Below are positions 42,210 to 50,996 of a stretch of DNA of 64,000 nt, piece after piece. A program made the position numbers and the translations under genes. Source of the DNA: Xiamenia xianingshaonis. GTDB taxonomy: Bacteria; Actinomycetota; Coriobacteriia; Coriobacteriales; Eggerthellaceae. Under the pieces are notes generated by a model. The model had not been told where the DNA came from. It worked only from the letters and a program-made list of their open reading frames with translations, and searched no databases. The stretch lies in the NCBI RefSeq assembly GCF_017945865.1, contig NZ_CP072829.1, positions 1,116,001-1,180,000 of the forward strand. The letters run 5' to 3'. Position 1 is the stretch's first letter; every line of letters begins with the position of its first letter.

Positions 42210-45058
42210 CAAGCGTCCTCGCCGCCGAACCCGATGGCGTCAAGCGCGTCGCCGCAGCGTCCGCACACATCCGGGTGATGCGCGTTTCCGCCCAGTTCGC
42301 GATAGTTCCAGCAGCGCGGGCATTTCTCGCTCGTCGAGGCGCTCACCGTCGCGGCGAACTCGTCGCCTTCGACGACCGTCACCGACGCCACGATGAACAG
42401 CTCTTCCAGCACGCCCTCGCCGAGCGCATCGAGCGCCGCCTTCGCCTCGGCCGGGGCCGTCAGCTCTACGACGGCCTCCTGGCTCTTGTTCACGAGCTTC
42501 GCCCCGCGGGCCTCTTCAAGCGCCTTCATCGCGGCGTCGCGGGCCTCAAGCGCCACAGCGAACGATTCCAGCGCGGCGCGTCCTTCGTCGGCCGGCAGCG
42601 CCGGCACGAAATCGGACGCGTCCGGCCAGCCGGCCAGCTGCACGTTGCCCGCACGGCCGGCACGCTCGCGCATGGCGCGGGGGTAGTGCTCCCACACTTC
42701 GTCGGTCGTGAACGACAGGATGGGCGTCATCACGCGCACGAGCACTTCCAGGATGTTCATGAGCACGGTCTGCACGGCGCGACGGCGCGGCGAGTTCGGG
42801 GCCTCGGAGTACAGGCGGTCCTTCGCGACGTCCATGTAGACGGCGGACAGGTCGTTCACGAACTCGTAGCACGCCCGATACACCGAGTTGTACCGGAATT
42901 CCTGATAGGCCTGGGTCACTTCGGAAAGCAGCGCGGCGGCGGCGGCCAGATAGTACTGGTCGATGGGCTCGAGCGCGTTCCAATCGCTTACGGCGTCGGT
43001 CGCATCGTCGAAGTCGTCCAGGCTGCCGAGCAGGAAGCGGAAGGTGTTGCGGAAACGGCGGTAGGCGTCGGAGACCTGCTTCAGAATGGTGTCGGAAATG
43101 GACACGTCCTGAGAATAGTCGACGCTCGACACCCACAGGCGCAGCACGTCGGCGCCGTACTTCTCCATCACCTCTGCCGGGTCGATGCCGTTGCCGAGCG
43201 ACTTGGACATCTTGCGTCCCTGCTCGTCCACGGTGAACCCGCAGTGCATGACCGACTGGTAGGGCGGCGTGCCATAAGCGCCCACCGACGTGAGCAGCGA
43301 CGACTGGAACCAGCCGCGGTGCTGGTCAGAACCTTCCAGATACAGCTCGGCCGGGAAATGCAGCCCTTCGGCCTCGCGGTGCTTGAGCACGCTCGTGTGG
43401 CTGACGCCCGACTCCCACCACACGTCCAGGATGTCCTTTTCGGGCAGCAGATCGGTGCAGCCGCACACCTCGCACGCCGTGTGCTTCGGCAGGTAGTCGG
43501 CCGGCTTTTCGGTGAACCAGGCGTCGGCGCCCTTTTCGTAGAACAGCGCGATCACCGCGTCGAACGTCGCTTCGGTGGCGACGGTCGAGCCGCACTTGGC
43601 GCACTTGAACACCGGAATGGGCACGCCCCAGCTGCGCTGGCGCGAGATGCACCAGTCCGGACGGTCGGCCACCATCGCCCCGATGCGGTTCTTCGCCCAA
43701 TCGGGCACAAAGCGCACCTCGTCGTTGATGGCGTGTAGCGCCTTGTCGCGAAGGCCGTTTTTGTCCATGGACACGAACCACTGGTCGGTCGCACGGAAGA
43801 TGACCGGCTGATGGCAGCGCCAGCAGTGCGGATAGCTGTGCACGATGTCCTGGGCCGCCACGAGCGTGCCTTGGTCGCGCAGCCAGTCGATGATGACGGG
43901 GTTGGCCGCTTCCACGTCAAGGCCTGCGAAGGGGCCGGCCTCGTCGGTGAGCACGCCGCTGTCGTCGACCGGCATGAGCAGCGGAATGTCGAATTCCAGG
44001 CCCACCAGGTAGTCGTCCTGGCCGTGTCCGGGGGCCGTGTGGACCGCGCCCGTGCCCGAGTCGAGCGTGACGTGGTCGCCGTAGATGACGGTGCCCTTCA
44101 GGTCGTGGCGGATGGGGCAGGTGTAGGTGAGCCCGCACATTTCGCGGCCTTTGAGCGTGACCGGCTCGCCCGCCTCGTTGGACACGATGCGGAAGTCTTC
44201 CCAGCCGGCGGCCTGGGCCACCTGCTCGACCAGCTCTTGCGCGAAGATCATGTTTGCGCCGTCGGCCTGCACCATCACGTAGTCGGCGTCAGGCGCCAGC
44301 GACACGGCGGTGTTCGCCGGCAGCGTCCAGGGCGTGGTCGTCCAAATAAGTATGTAGGCTTGCCCCGTCGCGCCGGCCGCTTCGAAGATGCCGGGCATCG
44401 CGTCGAGCGCGAACCGCACGAAGATGGACGGCGAAGTTTCGTCCCCGTATTCGATCTCCGCCTCGGCAAGGGCGGTGTGGCAGCTTTTGCACCAATGGAT
44501 GGGCTTGCGGCCGCGATAGATCGACCCATCCAAATACATCTGTTTGAAGATCTCCACATTGCCGGCCTCGTAGTTCGGCAAAAACGTGAGATACGGATTG
44601 TCCCAGTCGGCGTTCACGCCGAGGCGCTTGAAGCCTTCGCGCTGGATGTCGACGTACTTCTCGGCCCATTCGCGGCACAGCTGGCGCAGGTCGGGCTGGC
44701 TGATGGTCGCCATGCGCTCGGGGCCGATGGTCGTCTCCACCATGTGCTCGATCGGCTGGCCGTGGCAGTCCCACCCCGGCACGTACGGCGTGAAAAAGCC
44801 CATCTGCGCGTGCGACTTGTTCACGAAGTCTTTGAGGATCTTGTTGAAGGCGTGCCCGATGTGGATGGGGCCGTTGGCGTACGGCGGCCCGTCATGGAGG
44901 ACGAAGGGCTTGTTGTCACGGTTTTTGTCAAGCACCTGCTGATAGATGCGCTCGTTTTCCCACTTCTCAAGGCGCTTCGGCTCGTTGGCAGGCAAGTTGG
45001 CCCGCATGGCGAAGTCTGTCTTGGGCAGGTTCATGGTGTCTTTGTAGCTCTTGCCCAC
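42209..45058 (-). CDS. ileS: isoleucyl-tRNA synthetase
   Basis: 949 residues from GTG, with GGAAGG upstream. Class I synthetase: HIGH motif in PIHIGHAFNKILKDF, KMSKS in GRKMSKSLGNGIDP, and a CP1 editing domain between them. The C-terminal zinc finger has CPRCWNYRE and CGRCGDALD. Complete and typical in length for the bacterial type. First gene of ileS-lspA-pseudouridine synthase-hemH. No T-box is visible in the short leader; a palindrome sits over the likely transcription start instead. Confidence 0.96.
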   Translation of the reverse strand: MGKSYKDTMNLPKTDFAMRANLPANEPKRLEKWENERIYQQVLDKNRDNKPFVLHDGPPYANGPIHIGHAFNKILKDFVNKSHAQMGFFTPYVPGWDCHGQPIEHMVETTIGPERMATISQPDLRQLCREWAEKYVDIQREGFKRLGVNADWDNPYLTFLPNYEAGNVEIFKQMYLDGSIYRGRKPIHWCKSCHTALAEAEIEYGDETSPSIFVRFALDAMPGIFEAAGATGQAYILIWTTTPWTLPANTAVSLAPDADYVMVQADGANMIFAQELVEQVAQAAGWEDFRIVSNEAGEPVTLKGREMCGLTYTCPIRHDLKGTVIYGDHVTLDSGTGAVHTAPGHGQDDYLVGLEFDIPLLMPVDDSGVLTDEAGPFAGLDVEAANPVIIDWLRDQGTLVAAQDIVHSYPHCWRCHQPVIFRATDQWFVSMDKNGLRDKALHAINDEVRFVPDWAKNRIGAMVADRPDWCISRQRSWGVPIPVFKCAKCGSTVATEATFDAVIALFYEKGADAWFTEKPADYLPKHTACEVCGCTDLLPEKDILDVWWESGVSHTSVLKHREAEGLHFPAELYLEGSDQHRGWFQSSLLTSVGAYGTPPYQSVMHCGFTVDEQGRKMSKSLGNGIDPAEVMEKYGADVLRLWVSSVDYSQDVSISDTILKQVSDAYRRFRNTFRFLLGSLDDFDDATDAVSDWNALEPIDQYYLAAAAALLSEVTQAYQEFRYNSVYRACYEFVNDLSAVYMDVAKDRLYSEAPNSPRRRAVQTVLMNILEVLVRVMTPILSFTTDEVWEHYPRAMRERAGRAGNVQLAGWPDASDFVPALPADEGRAALESFAVALEARDAAMKALEEARGAKLVNKSQEAVVELTAPAEAKAALDALGEGVLEELFIVASVTVVEGDEFAATVSASTSEKCPRCWNYRELGGNAHHPDVCGRCGDALDAIGFGGEDA

Positions 45059-45085
45059 GAGATGCCTTCCTTTTCTCAGGTATCG

Positions 45086-45112
45086 CTTCGATGTTACAAA
45101 CGTCGAAGTATA
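45086..45112 (-). promoter_or_regulatory. ileS -10 element with adjoining palindrome
   Basis: On the minus strand TATACT (45107-45112) is followed at once by a 23-base inverted repeat (arms CTTCGACGTT and AACATCGAAG with a GT pair, 3-base centre) that covers the probable start of transcription. It may be an operator or an RNA hairpin at the 5' end. No clear -35. Confidence 0.45.
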
Positions 45113-45347
45113 GCCTATGGCCTCCGTTTTCGCTGCGCCGCCTGGGCGCATATCGGTAAAAACATCGCAATACCTGCGCATGCGTTACGCTTCGGTGCCG
45201 CTGAAAAACGCCTTTTGGCCCCGTGCGCGATTTGTCGGCGGGTTTCGCTATACTGCAACCTTACGGGTTTTGCCGACGGCTTCGCAGGTGCGGCGCATCG
45301 CGAACCGCCTCGGCCATCCAGCCGCTCCGACAGAAAGGACACCCCTT

Positions 45348-46232
45348 ATGGCACGTTCTTTTGAAATAGTGACCGACTCCAGCTGCAACCTGCCCGAGCA
45401 CATCATCGACGAGCTGGGACTGCACATCCTGCCGCTCACCTTCATGGTCGACGGCGAGGACAAGGTCTACCAAAGCTACCTGAAAGGCGAAACGACCGAC
45501 CTGGCGCAGTTCTACGCGATGATGCGCGAAGGCAAGGTTTTCAAGACGTCGCTGCCGTCGATCGCCGACGCCGAAAAGCTCGTCCGCGAGTTGATCGATG
45601 CGGGGAAAGACGTGCTGTACCTGGGCTTTTCCAGCGGCCTTTCCGGCACGTGCGAAGCCGTGTCGCTCGTGATGCGGCAGCTTTCGCAGGAACGCCCCGA
45701 CCGGGCGCTCGTGTCGGTGGACACGCTGGCGGCTTCGGGCGGGCAGGGGCTGCTCGTGTGGTATGCGGCGAAGATGGCCGACGAGGGAGCAGGCATCGCC
45801 GAGGTGGCGGCGTGGGTCGAAGAGAACAAGCTGCACCTGGCGCACTGGTTCACGGTGGACGACCTGATGTTCTTGTTCCGCGGCGGGCGCGTGTCCCGCA
45901 CGAGCGCCTGGGCCGGAACGCTGCTCAACATCAAGCCGGTCATGCACGTGGACGACGAGGGGCATCTCATTCCGCTTGAAAAGGTGCGCGGGCGCAAAAA
46001 GTCGCTGAACGCGCTGGTGGACCACATGGCAGCCTCGGCGAACGCGCCGGTGTCCGAGCAGACGGTGTTCATCACGCACGGCGACTGCATCAAGGACGCC
46101 GAATACGTGGCTGACCAGGTGAAACAGCGTTTCGGGGTCAAAGACGTCATCATCAACTACGTCGACCCGGTCATCGGCGCCCACTCAGGCCCCGGCACGA
46201 TGGCGCTGTTCTTTTTAGCCGACAAGCGCTAA
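45348..46232 (+). CDS. DegV-family fatty-acid-binding protein
   Basis: 294 residues. DegV/FakB proteins bind fatty acids and present them to the FakA kinase. Family strings are IVTDSSCNLP at the N terminus, the FSSGLSGTCEA loop, VDTLAASGGQGLLVWYAAKM, and RGGRVSRTSAWAGTLLNIKP. ATG follows AGAAAGGA. Divergent from ileS, with about 290 bases between the two starts. No fakA gene is seen, so the partner is elsewhere. Confidence 0.92.
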   Translation: MARSFEIVTDSSCNLPEHIIDELGLHILPLTFMVDGEDKVYQSYLKGETTDLAQFYAMMREGKVFKTSLPSIADAEKLVRELIDAGKDVLYLGFSSGLSGTCEAVSLVMRQLSQERPDRALVSVDTLAASGGQGLLVWYAAKMADEGAGIAEVAAWVEENKLHLAHWFTVDDLMFLFRGGRVSRTSAWAGTLLNIKPVMHVDDEGHLIPLEKVRGRKKSLNALVDHMAASANAPVSEQTVFITHGDCIKDAEYVADQVKQRFGVKDVIINYVDPVIGAHSGPGTMALFFLADKR

Positions 46233-46341
46233 GGCGGCCCGCGTCGGCGCGGCGGCAGGCGTCCGGGGAAACGATGATCGATTCAGTCAGCGAGTGGCAG
46301 ACAGCCCGGCACCTGGCAGCATGAAGGCAAGGCGGAGCGAA

Positions 46342-47124
46342 TCAGCGCTTCCTGAGCACGAGATAGCGGTTGAGGCGCCCGCTTGCGCCATCGGCGGAAA
46401 AGCTTGCAACGACGTCGGCCGATGCGGCGCACGAGGCGGCCAGATCGGCGATCTCGTCGTCGGACGCGTGGTGGCAGTAGCGAAAGACCGACTCGTCCTG
46501 CTGCCACTGCAGCAGATGGTCGCCCGCGTCAAGGTCGAGCGGGCCGAAACGCTCCTGAGCCTTCGCCGTGGCCGCGCACGCCTTTTTCAGCAGGCGGGCG
46601 TCGTCTGCGAACCGCCAAAACGACGCTGCGACGATCCCTCCGGGCCGTGTGTGCTCAACGAGCGCGCCCAGCAGGCTCCGCCGGGCTGCGGCGGTCGGGA
46701 CGTGGTGCATGACGCCGAACGCGACGGCCAGGTCGAACGAGCGCTCGTCCAAGGCTGCGAACGGATCGGCGCCGCGAAGGAGCGCTTCAATGATGTTAGC
46801 TTCAATAAACTTTACCGGCGCATCCGCGCCTTTTACCCCCGCGAAGGCGGACGCGCCCTCGGCGACGAGCGCCGGGCAGCCGTCGACGCCGACCGCCCGA
46901 AACGCGACGTTCTCATCGGAAAGGAAGCGCTCGAAGCGAAGGTTTCCGCACCCCGCGTCGAGCACGGACAGCGGCTCGCGGCCGCGGCGCAACCCTGCCG
47001 CCTCGCCGATCACCCGGCGCCAGCCCTCCCAAGGGCTTTGCCGCGTCGCCGAGAACGACAACGCCGTTTGCACGTAAAAGTCGCTGGTCAAATTCGCCAG
47101 AAGGCGGGCGGTTGCAGTGTCCAT
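46342..47124 (-). CDS. Trm9/ALKBH8-like SAM-dependent methyltransferase
   Basis: 260 residues, class I methyltransferase. The SAM motif is SVLDAGCGNLRFERFL (53-68), the acidic motif is GVDGCP, and the later FGVMHHVPTAAARRSLLGAL resembles the Trm9 family IHH-T-ERR region. The FSATRQSPW string at residues 24-32 is the substrate-side signature of Trm9 and ALKBH8, which methylate 5-carboxymethyluridine at the tRNA wobble position. Family membership is a judgement from motifs; many class I enzymes share parts of it. It is divergent from elp3 and shares its promoter core, which supports a common pathway. Confidence 0.7.
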   Translation of the reverse strand: MDTATARLLANLTSDFYVQTALSFSATRQSPWEGWRRVIGEAAGLRRGREPLSVLDAGCGNLRFERFLSDENVAFRAVGVDGCPALVAEGASAFAGVKGADAPVKFIEANIIEALLRGADPFAALDERSFDLAVAFGVMHHVPTAAARRSLLGALVEHTRPGGIVAASFWRFADDARLLKKACAATAKAQERFGPLDLDAGDHLLQWQQDESVFRYCHHASDDEIADLAASCAASADVVASFSADGASGRLNRYLVLRKR

Positions 47125-47166
47125 CGTGTCGGGTTGCGCTTTCTCGCGGGGACGTTTGTTCCGATC

Positions 47167-47174
47167 AGTATAAT
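47167..47174. promoter_or_regulatory. overlapping divergent -10 elements of the methyltransferase and elp3
   Basis: AGTATAAT reads TATAAT (47169-47174) toward elp3 and TATACT (47167-47172) toward the methyltransferase. The elp3 ATG begins nine bases after its -10, so that mRNA should be leaderless or nearly so. -35 elements are weak on both sides. Confidence 0.5.
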
Positions 47175-47182
47175 GGTGCGTC

Positions 47183-49099
47183 ATGGAGACCGCGATCACA
47201 ACCATCATCGAGGCGCTGCGCGAGGGGGCTTGCGTGGACGCCGCATGGCTCGAGCGGCTTGTTCGCGCGCGCAACCGCGAAACGGCCGATGCGTCGCGCA
47301 CCGTGGCGAAGCGGCGTCTGCTTCCCTATTACTGGCGCGTGAAAAGCGACGACGCGGCCCGGTTCGCGTCGTGGAACGTCACGCCCGAGATCGAGCGGCG
47401 GCTCGTGCGCCTCTTGCAGGCCAAGCCGCGCCGCACGGCTTCCGGCGTGGCGACCGTCACGGTGCTGACGAAGCCTTGGCCCTGCGGAGGCGATTGCCTG
47501 TTCTGTCCGAGCGACGTGCGCATGCCGAAGAGCTACCTTTCCGACGAGCCGGCCTGCCAGCGGGCCGAGCGGTGCTTCTTCGACCCGTATCTGCAGGTCA
47601 CGTCCCGGTTGCGCGTGCTGGCCGACATGGGGCACCCCATCGACAAGGTGGAGCTCATCGTGCTGGGCGGCACGTGGTCCGACTATCCGCCCGCCTACCG
47701 CCGCTGGTTTGCAAGCGAGCTGTTCCGCGCCTTGTGCGAGTTCGGCGAGCATGCCTCTGGCGAGACGGCAGCGCGACGGAAGCGCTACGAGGAGGCCGGG
47801 CTGACGAGCAACCCGGACGAGCTTGCGCGCCGGTTCGCCCGCGCGCAAGACGCCGTGAACGCAGGCGTGCTCGGCTACAATGATTTTGTGCAGGTGCACT
47901 ACGACGCCGCAGTGCCAGGCGGCGCCGCACGCGAAACCGGGCGGACAGGCGAATGCAGCGAGACCGGCGCCCCGAACAGGCCCGGCTCGCGCACGGACGC
48001 CAGCCCCTGGAGCGCCGTTTCCGCCTGGCAGACGGCGGCCGCAGAAGAGGTGGACCGGTGGCACCGGGCCAACGAGACGGCCCGGTGCCGCTGCGTGGGG
48101 CTCGTCGTGGAAACGCGGCCCGACCTGGTCACGTTCGACAGCCTTGTCGAGCTGCGGGCGCTCGGATGCACGAAGGTGCAGATGGGCATCCAGAGCCTCG
48201 ATGACGCCGTGCTGGCAAAAAACGCTCGCCGTTCCACGTCTTCCCAGATCGCGCGCGCGTTTGCGCTGCTGCGCCTGTTCGGTTTCAAGATCCACGTGCA
48301 CGCGATGGCGAACCTTGTCGGCGCTGCGCCCGCCGCCGACGTCGCCGACTACCGGCGCCTCGTGACCGATGCGGCGTTTCTGCCCGACGAGGTGAAGCTC
48401 TACCCGTGCGCGCTCGTCGAAAGCTCGCGGCTGCGGCGGCTTTTCGAAAGCGGGGCGTGGCGGCCCTACGGCGAAGAAGAGCTGGTGGGCGTGCTGGCCG
48501 AAGACGTGCTGGCCACGCCGGCGTACACGCGCATCTCGCGGATGATCCGCGACATCCCCTCGCCTGACATCATGGCGGGCAACAAGAAGACGAACCTGCG
48601 CCAGCTCGTAGAAGAGCGGGTCCGCGCGACGGGCCGACCGGTCCGCGAGATCCGTCTGCGCGAGATAGCCACCGACACGCCTGCCGGGGTCGACCTGCGA
48701 CTCGACGTGGTGCCCTACGCCACAAGCGTGAGCGACGAGCGCTTCTTGCAATGGATGCTTCCCGGCGGGCGCATCGCTGGATTCCTGCGGCTGAGCCTGC
48801 CGTTTCCCGCCGACGCGCTGCCTTGCGGGGCCGCCTCTCCCCTGCCTGCCGGATGCGCGATGATCCGCGAGGTGCACGTGTACGGCCGGGCGGCGCAGAT
48901 CGGGCGCACGGGCGATGCGGCGCAGCACCAAGGGCTTGGGCGGGCGCTCGTAGAACGGGCCTGCGCAATGGCGAGCGAGGCGGGGTACGGATCGGTGGCC
49001 GTCATCAGCGCGGTCGGCACCCGCGCCTACTACCGCGGCCTGGGGTTTTGCGACGACGGGCTGTACCAGACGCGCCGCCTTGGAAAGCCGGGCCGATGA
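47183..49099 (+). CDS. elp3: Elp3-family tRNA uridine(34) acetyltransferase/radical SAM enzyme
   Basis: 638 residues. Elp3 uses acetyl-CoA and a 5'-deoxyadenosyl radical to put a carboxymethyl group on wobble uridine. The radical SAM cysteines are Cys101, 105 and 108 (PWPCGGDCLFCPSD), followed by LIVLGGTWSDYP and the VETRPDLVTFDSL and KVQMGIQSLDDAVL strings. A GNAT acetyltransferase domain is near 545-630 (DAAQHQGLGRALVERA, TRAYYRGLGF). A Gly/Arg/Thr-rich insertion near 235-275 makes it longer than the usual 550. No SD; probably leaderless. It overlaps dinB by four bases. Confidence 0.93.
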   Translation: METAITTIIEALREGACVDAAWLERLVRARNRETADASRTVAKRRLLPYYWRVKSDDAARFASWNVTPEIERRLVRLLQAKPRRTASGVATVTVLTKPWPCGGDCLFCPSDVRMPKSYLSDEPACQRAERCFFDPYLQVTSRLRVLADMGHPIDKVELIVLGGTWSDYPPAYRRWFASELFRALCEFGEHASGETAARRKRYEEAGLTSNPDELARRFARAQDAVNAGVLGYNDFVQVHYDAAVPGGAARETGRTGECSETGAPNRPGSRTDASPWSAVSAWQTAAAEEVDRWHRANETARCRCVGLVVETRPDLVTFDSLVELRALGCTKVQMGIQSLDDAVLAKNARRSTSSQIARAFALLRLFGFKIHVHAMANLVGAAPAADVADYRRLVTDAAFLPDEVKLYPCALVESSRLRRLFESGAWRPYGEEELVGVLAEDVLATPAYTRISRMIRDIPSPDIMAGNKKTNLRQLVEERVRATGRPVREIRLREIATDTPAGVDLRLDVVPYATSVSDERFLQWMLPGGRIAGFLRLSLPFPADALPCGAASPLPAGCAMIREVHVYGRAAQIGRTGDAAQHQGLGRALVERACAMASEAGYGSVAVISAVGTRAYYRGLGFCDDGLYQTRRLGKPGR

Positions 49100-50568
49100 A
49101 CGCCGCCGGCTGGGCCGCCCATCTGCCCGCATCTCGGCAAGCCGCCGCGAACGAGGTACCCGCTCCGGCGCAAAATAACGCCGCAGGCTTCTCGCCCGCG
49201 CCAGAGCAAGCCCGTGCCGTCGGGGGCGCCGCCGCGAACGGCAGCGCCCCCGACGAATCCCTGCCGCCTTGGAACGGGCCGGCCATCCTGCTCGTGGACC
49301 TCGATGCGTTCTTCGCGTCCGTCGAACAGCTCGACCACCCCGGCTGGCGCGGCAAGCCGGTCATCGTCGGAGGCGACGCGGACAAGCGCGGCGTCGTGTC
49401 GACCGCCTCTTACGAGGCCCGCGCGTTCGGCGTGCATTCCGCCATGCCGTCTTCCCAGGCCGCACGCCTCTGTCCGCAGGCCATCTGGACGCACGGGCAT
49501 TTCGACCGCTACCGGCACCTGTCGAACGCCATCATGGACATCCTGCGCGACGAGACGCCGTTCGTCCAGCAAGTCTCCATCGACGAGGCGTTTTTGGACG
49601 TGACGCCGAACACCGTGAACCGCGAGCATCCTGTAAGCATCGCGCGGCGCATCCAGGCCCGCGTCGAAGCGCTCGGCGTGACGTGCTCCATCGGCGTCGG
49701 GACCTCGAAAAACATTGCGAAGATCGCCTCCGACATGGACAAGCCGCGCGGGCTGACCGTCGTGTTTCCCGGCAGCGAGCGCGCCTTTTTGGACCCGCTT
49801 CCCGTGCGGGTCATGAGCGGCATCGGGGCGGCGGCAGAAGCCGTGCTGAAAAGCCGCGGCATCGAGACCATCGGGGATCTGGCGTCGCGCGGCGAGGCGT
49901 ACCTGACCAAGCTGCTCGGCAAGAACGGCCGCACCATGTGGATCCGTGCGAACGGGCGCGACGATACGCCAGTGGCAAGCGACGACGCGGTGAAGTCGGT
50001 GAGCAACGAGACGTCTTTCGCGGTCGACTTGACGCGGCGGCGCGACGTGGAGGCGGCGGTGGCGTCCATGGCCGCGAAGGTGGGACGCCGGCTGCGGCGC
50101 AAAGGCCTGCACGGACGGACGTTGGGGCTGCGCGTGCGCTTGGGCGACCGCACGGTGCATTCGGTGCAGCGCCAGCTGGCCAAACCGACCGACGACGAGC
50201 TGTTCTTCACGCCGCTGTTGCTCGCAATGCTCGCCGACGTGTGGCGCGAAGGCATGCCGGTGCGGCTCGTCGGCGTGGCGGTCACCGGGTTTGCGGAGCA
50301 GTCGTTCGTGCAGGAAAGCCTGTTCGACGCCGGCGCCTTCGGCCTGCCTGAAGATGCAAACGCCACCGACCGGGCCGGCACGCCCCGCCGCGAGCAAGAT
50401 CCGGGCGGACCTCTTGTGGCGGACGAATCCAAGCGCCGCAGCCTCCTTGAAGCCACCGACAAGCTGCGCAAGAAGTTCGGCGACGACGCCGTCCGCTTCG
50501 GGCACGAGCTGCGCTCGTCCGCCAACACCACCGGCTCGTCATCCAAAAACATCGCCGACTATAAATAG
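49096..50568 (+). CDS. dinB: DNA polymerase IV (Y family)
   Basis: 490 residues; an error-prone polymerase for lesion bypass. The palm domain has ILLVDLDAFFASVEQ (Asp near 70) and the catalytic SIDEAFLDVT, GIGTSK-like CSIGVGTSKNIAKIAS and KPRGLTVV strings. The little-finger domain ends near 410. An Ala/Pro-rich N-terminal 55 residues and a C-terminal 80-residue tail are extensions. ATG overlaps the elp3 stop (ATGA), so its synthesis depends on elp3 translation. No LexA-like box precedes it locally. Confidence 0.94.
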   Translation: MNAAGWAAHLPASRQAAANEVPAPAQNNAAGFSPAPEQARAVGGAAANGSAPDESLPPWNGPAILLVDLDAFFASVEQLDHPGWRGKPVIVGGDADKRGVVSTASYEARAFGVHSAMPSSQAARLCPQAIWTHGHFDRYRHLSNAIMDILRDETPFVQQVSIDEAFLDVTPNTVNREHPVSIARRIQARVEALGVTCSIGVGTSKNIAKIASDMDKPRGLTVVFPGSERAFLDPLPVRVMSGIGAAAEAVLKSRGIETIGDLASRGEAYLTKLLGKNGRTMWIRANGRDDTPVASDDAVKSVSNETSFAVDLTRRRDVEAAVASMAAKVGRRLRRKGLHGRTLGLRVRLGDRTVHSVQRQLAKPTDDELFFTPLLLAMLADVWREGMPVRLVGVAVTGFAEQSFVQESLFDAGAFGLPEDANATDRAGTPRREQDPGGPLVADESKRRSLLEATDKLRKKFGDDAVRFGHELRSSANTTGSSSKNIADYK

Positions 50569-50600
50569 GTAAAAGCAGGCCGGCTTTCGCGAACCGCTCC

Positions 50601-50629
50601 TTGACTGATACCCCCTAGGGGTATATACT
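50601..50629 (+). promoter_or_regulatory. csoR-copA promoter with CsoR operator in the spacer
   Basis: TTGACT, 17 bases, TATACT. The perfect palindrome ATACCCCCTAGGGGTAT (50608-50624) fills the spacer and touches the -10. This is the CsoR-type box; binding there would block RNA polymerase until Cu(I) releases the repressor. Confidence 0.85.
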
Positions 50630-50663
50630 CGCCCGCACGAACCGACGAAAAGGAGCATCGAGC

Positions 50664-50984
50664 GTGACAGATCCCACCCCTGCGGCGCAGGCATGCTGCG
50701 GCAAGCAGAAAGACACTCCGCGCAGCGACGAGCTGCAAGCCGACCTGACCCGCCGCATCAACCGCGCCATCGGCCAGCTCGGCGGCGTCAAGGCCATGAT
50801 CGAGGACAACCGCTACTGCGGAGACGTCCTCACCCAGCTTGCCGCGGTCGAAAGCGCCGTCCACGCCATTTCGGGCATCGTGCTGACCAACCACTTCCAC
50901 ACCTGCGTCGTCGAGCAGATTCAAGCCGGCAACGAAGAGATCGTGGACGAAGCGCTTGCCCTCGTCAAGAAATTCTCACGCTAG
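50664..50984 (+). CDS. csoR: copper-sensing repressor CsoR
   Basis: 106 residues, DUF156 all-helical repressor. The Cu(I) ligands are in the C-H-C pattern: Cys52 (NRYCGDVL), His77 and Cys81 (NHFHTCVV), which identifies copper rather than formaldehyde or nickel sensors. Two extra cysteines (11, 12) lie in the N-terminal tail. The start is GTG with AAGGAG upstream. It is 12 bases before copA and autoregulated by the palindrome in its promoter. Confidence 0.95.
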   Translation: MTDPTPAAQACCGKQKDTPRSDELQADLTRRINRAIGQLGGVKAMIEDNRYCGDVLTQLAAVESAVHAISGIVLTNHFHTCVVEQIQAGNEEIVDEALALVKKFSR

Positions 50985-50996
50985 GAGGCGTGCATC

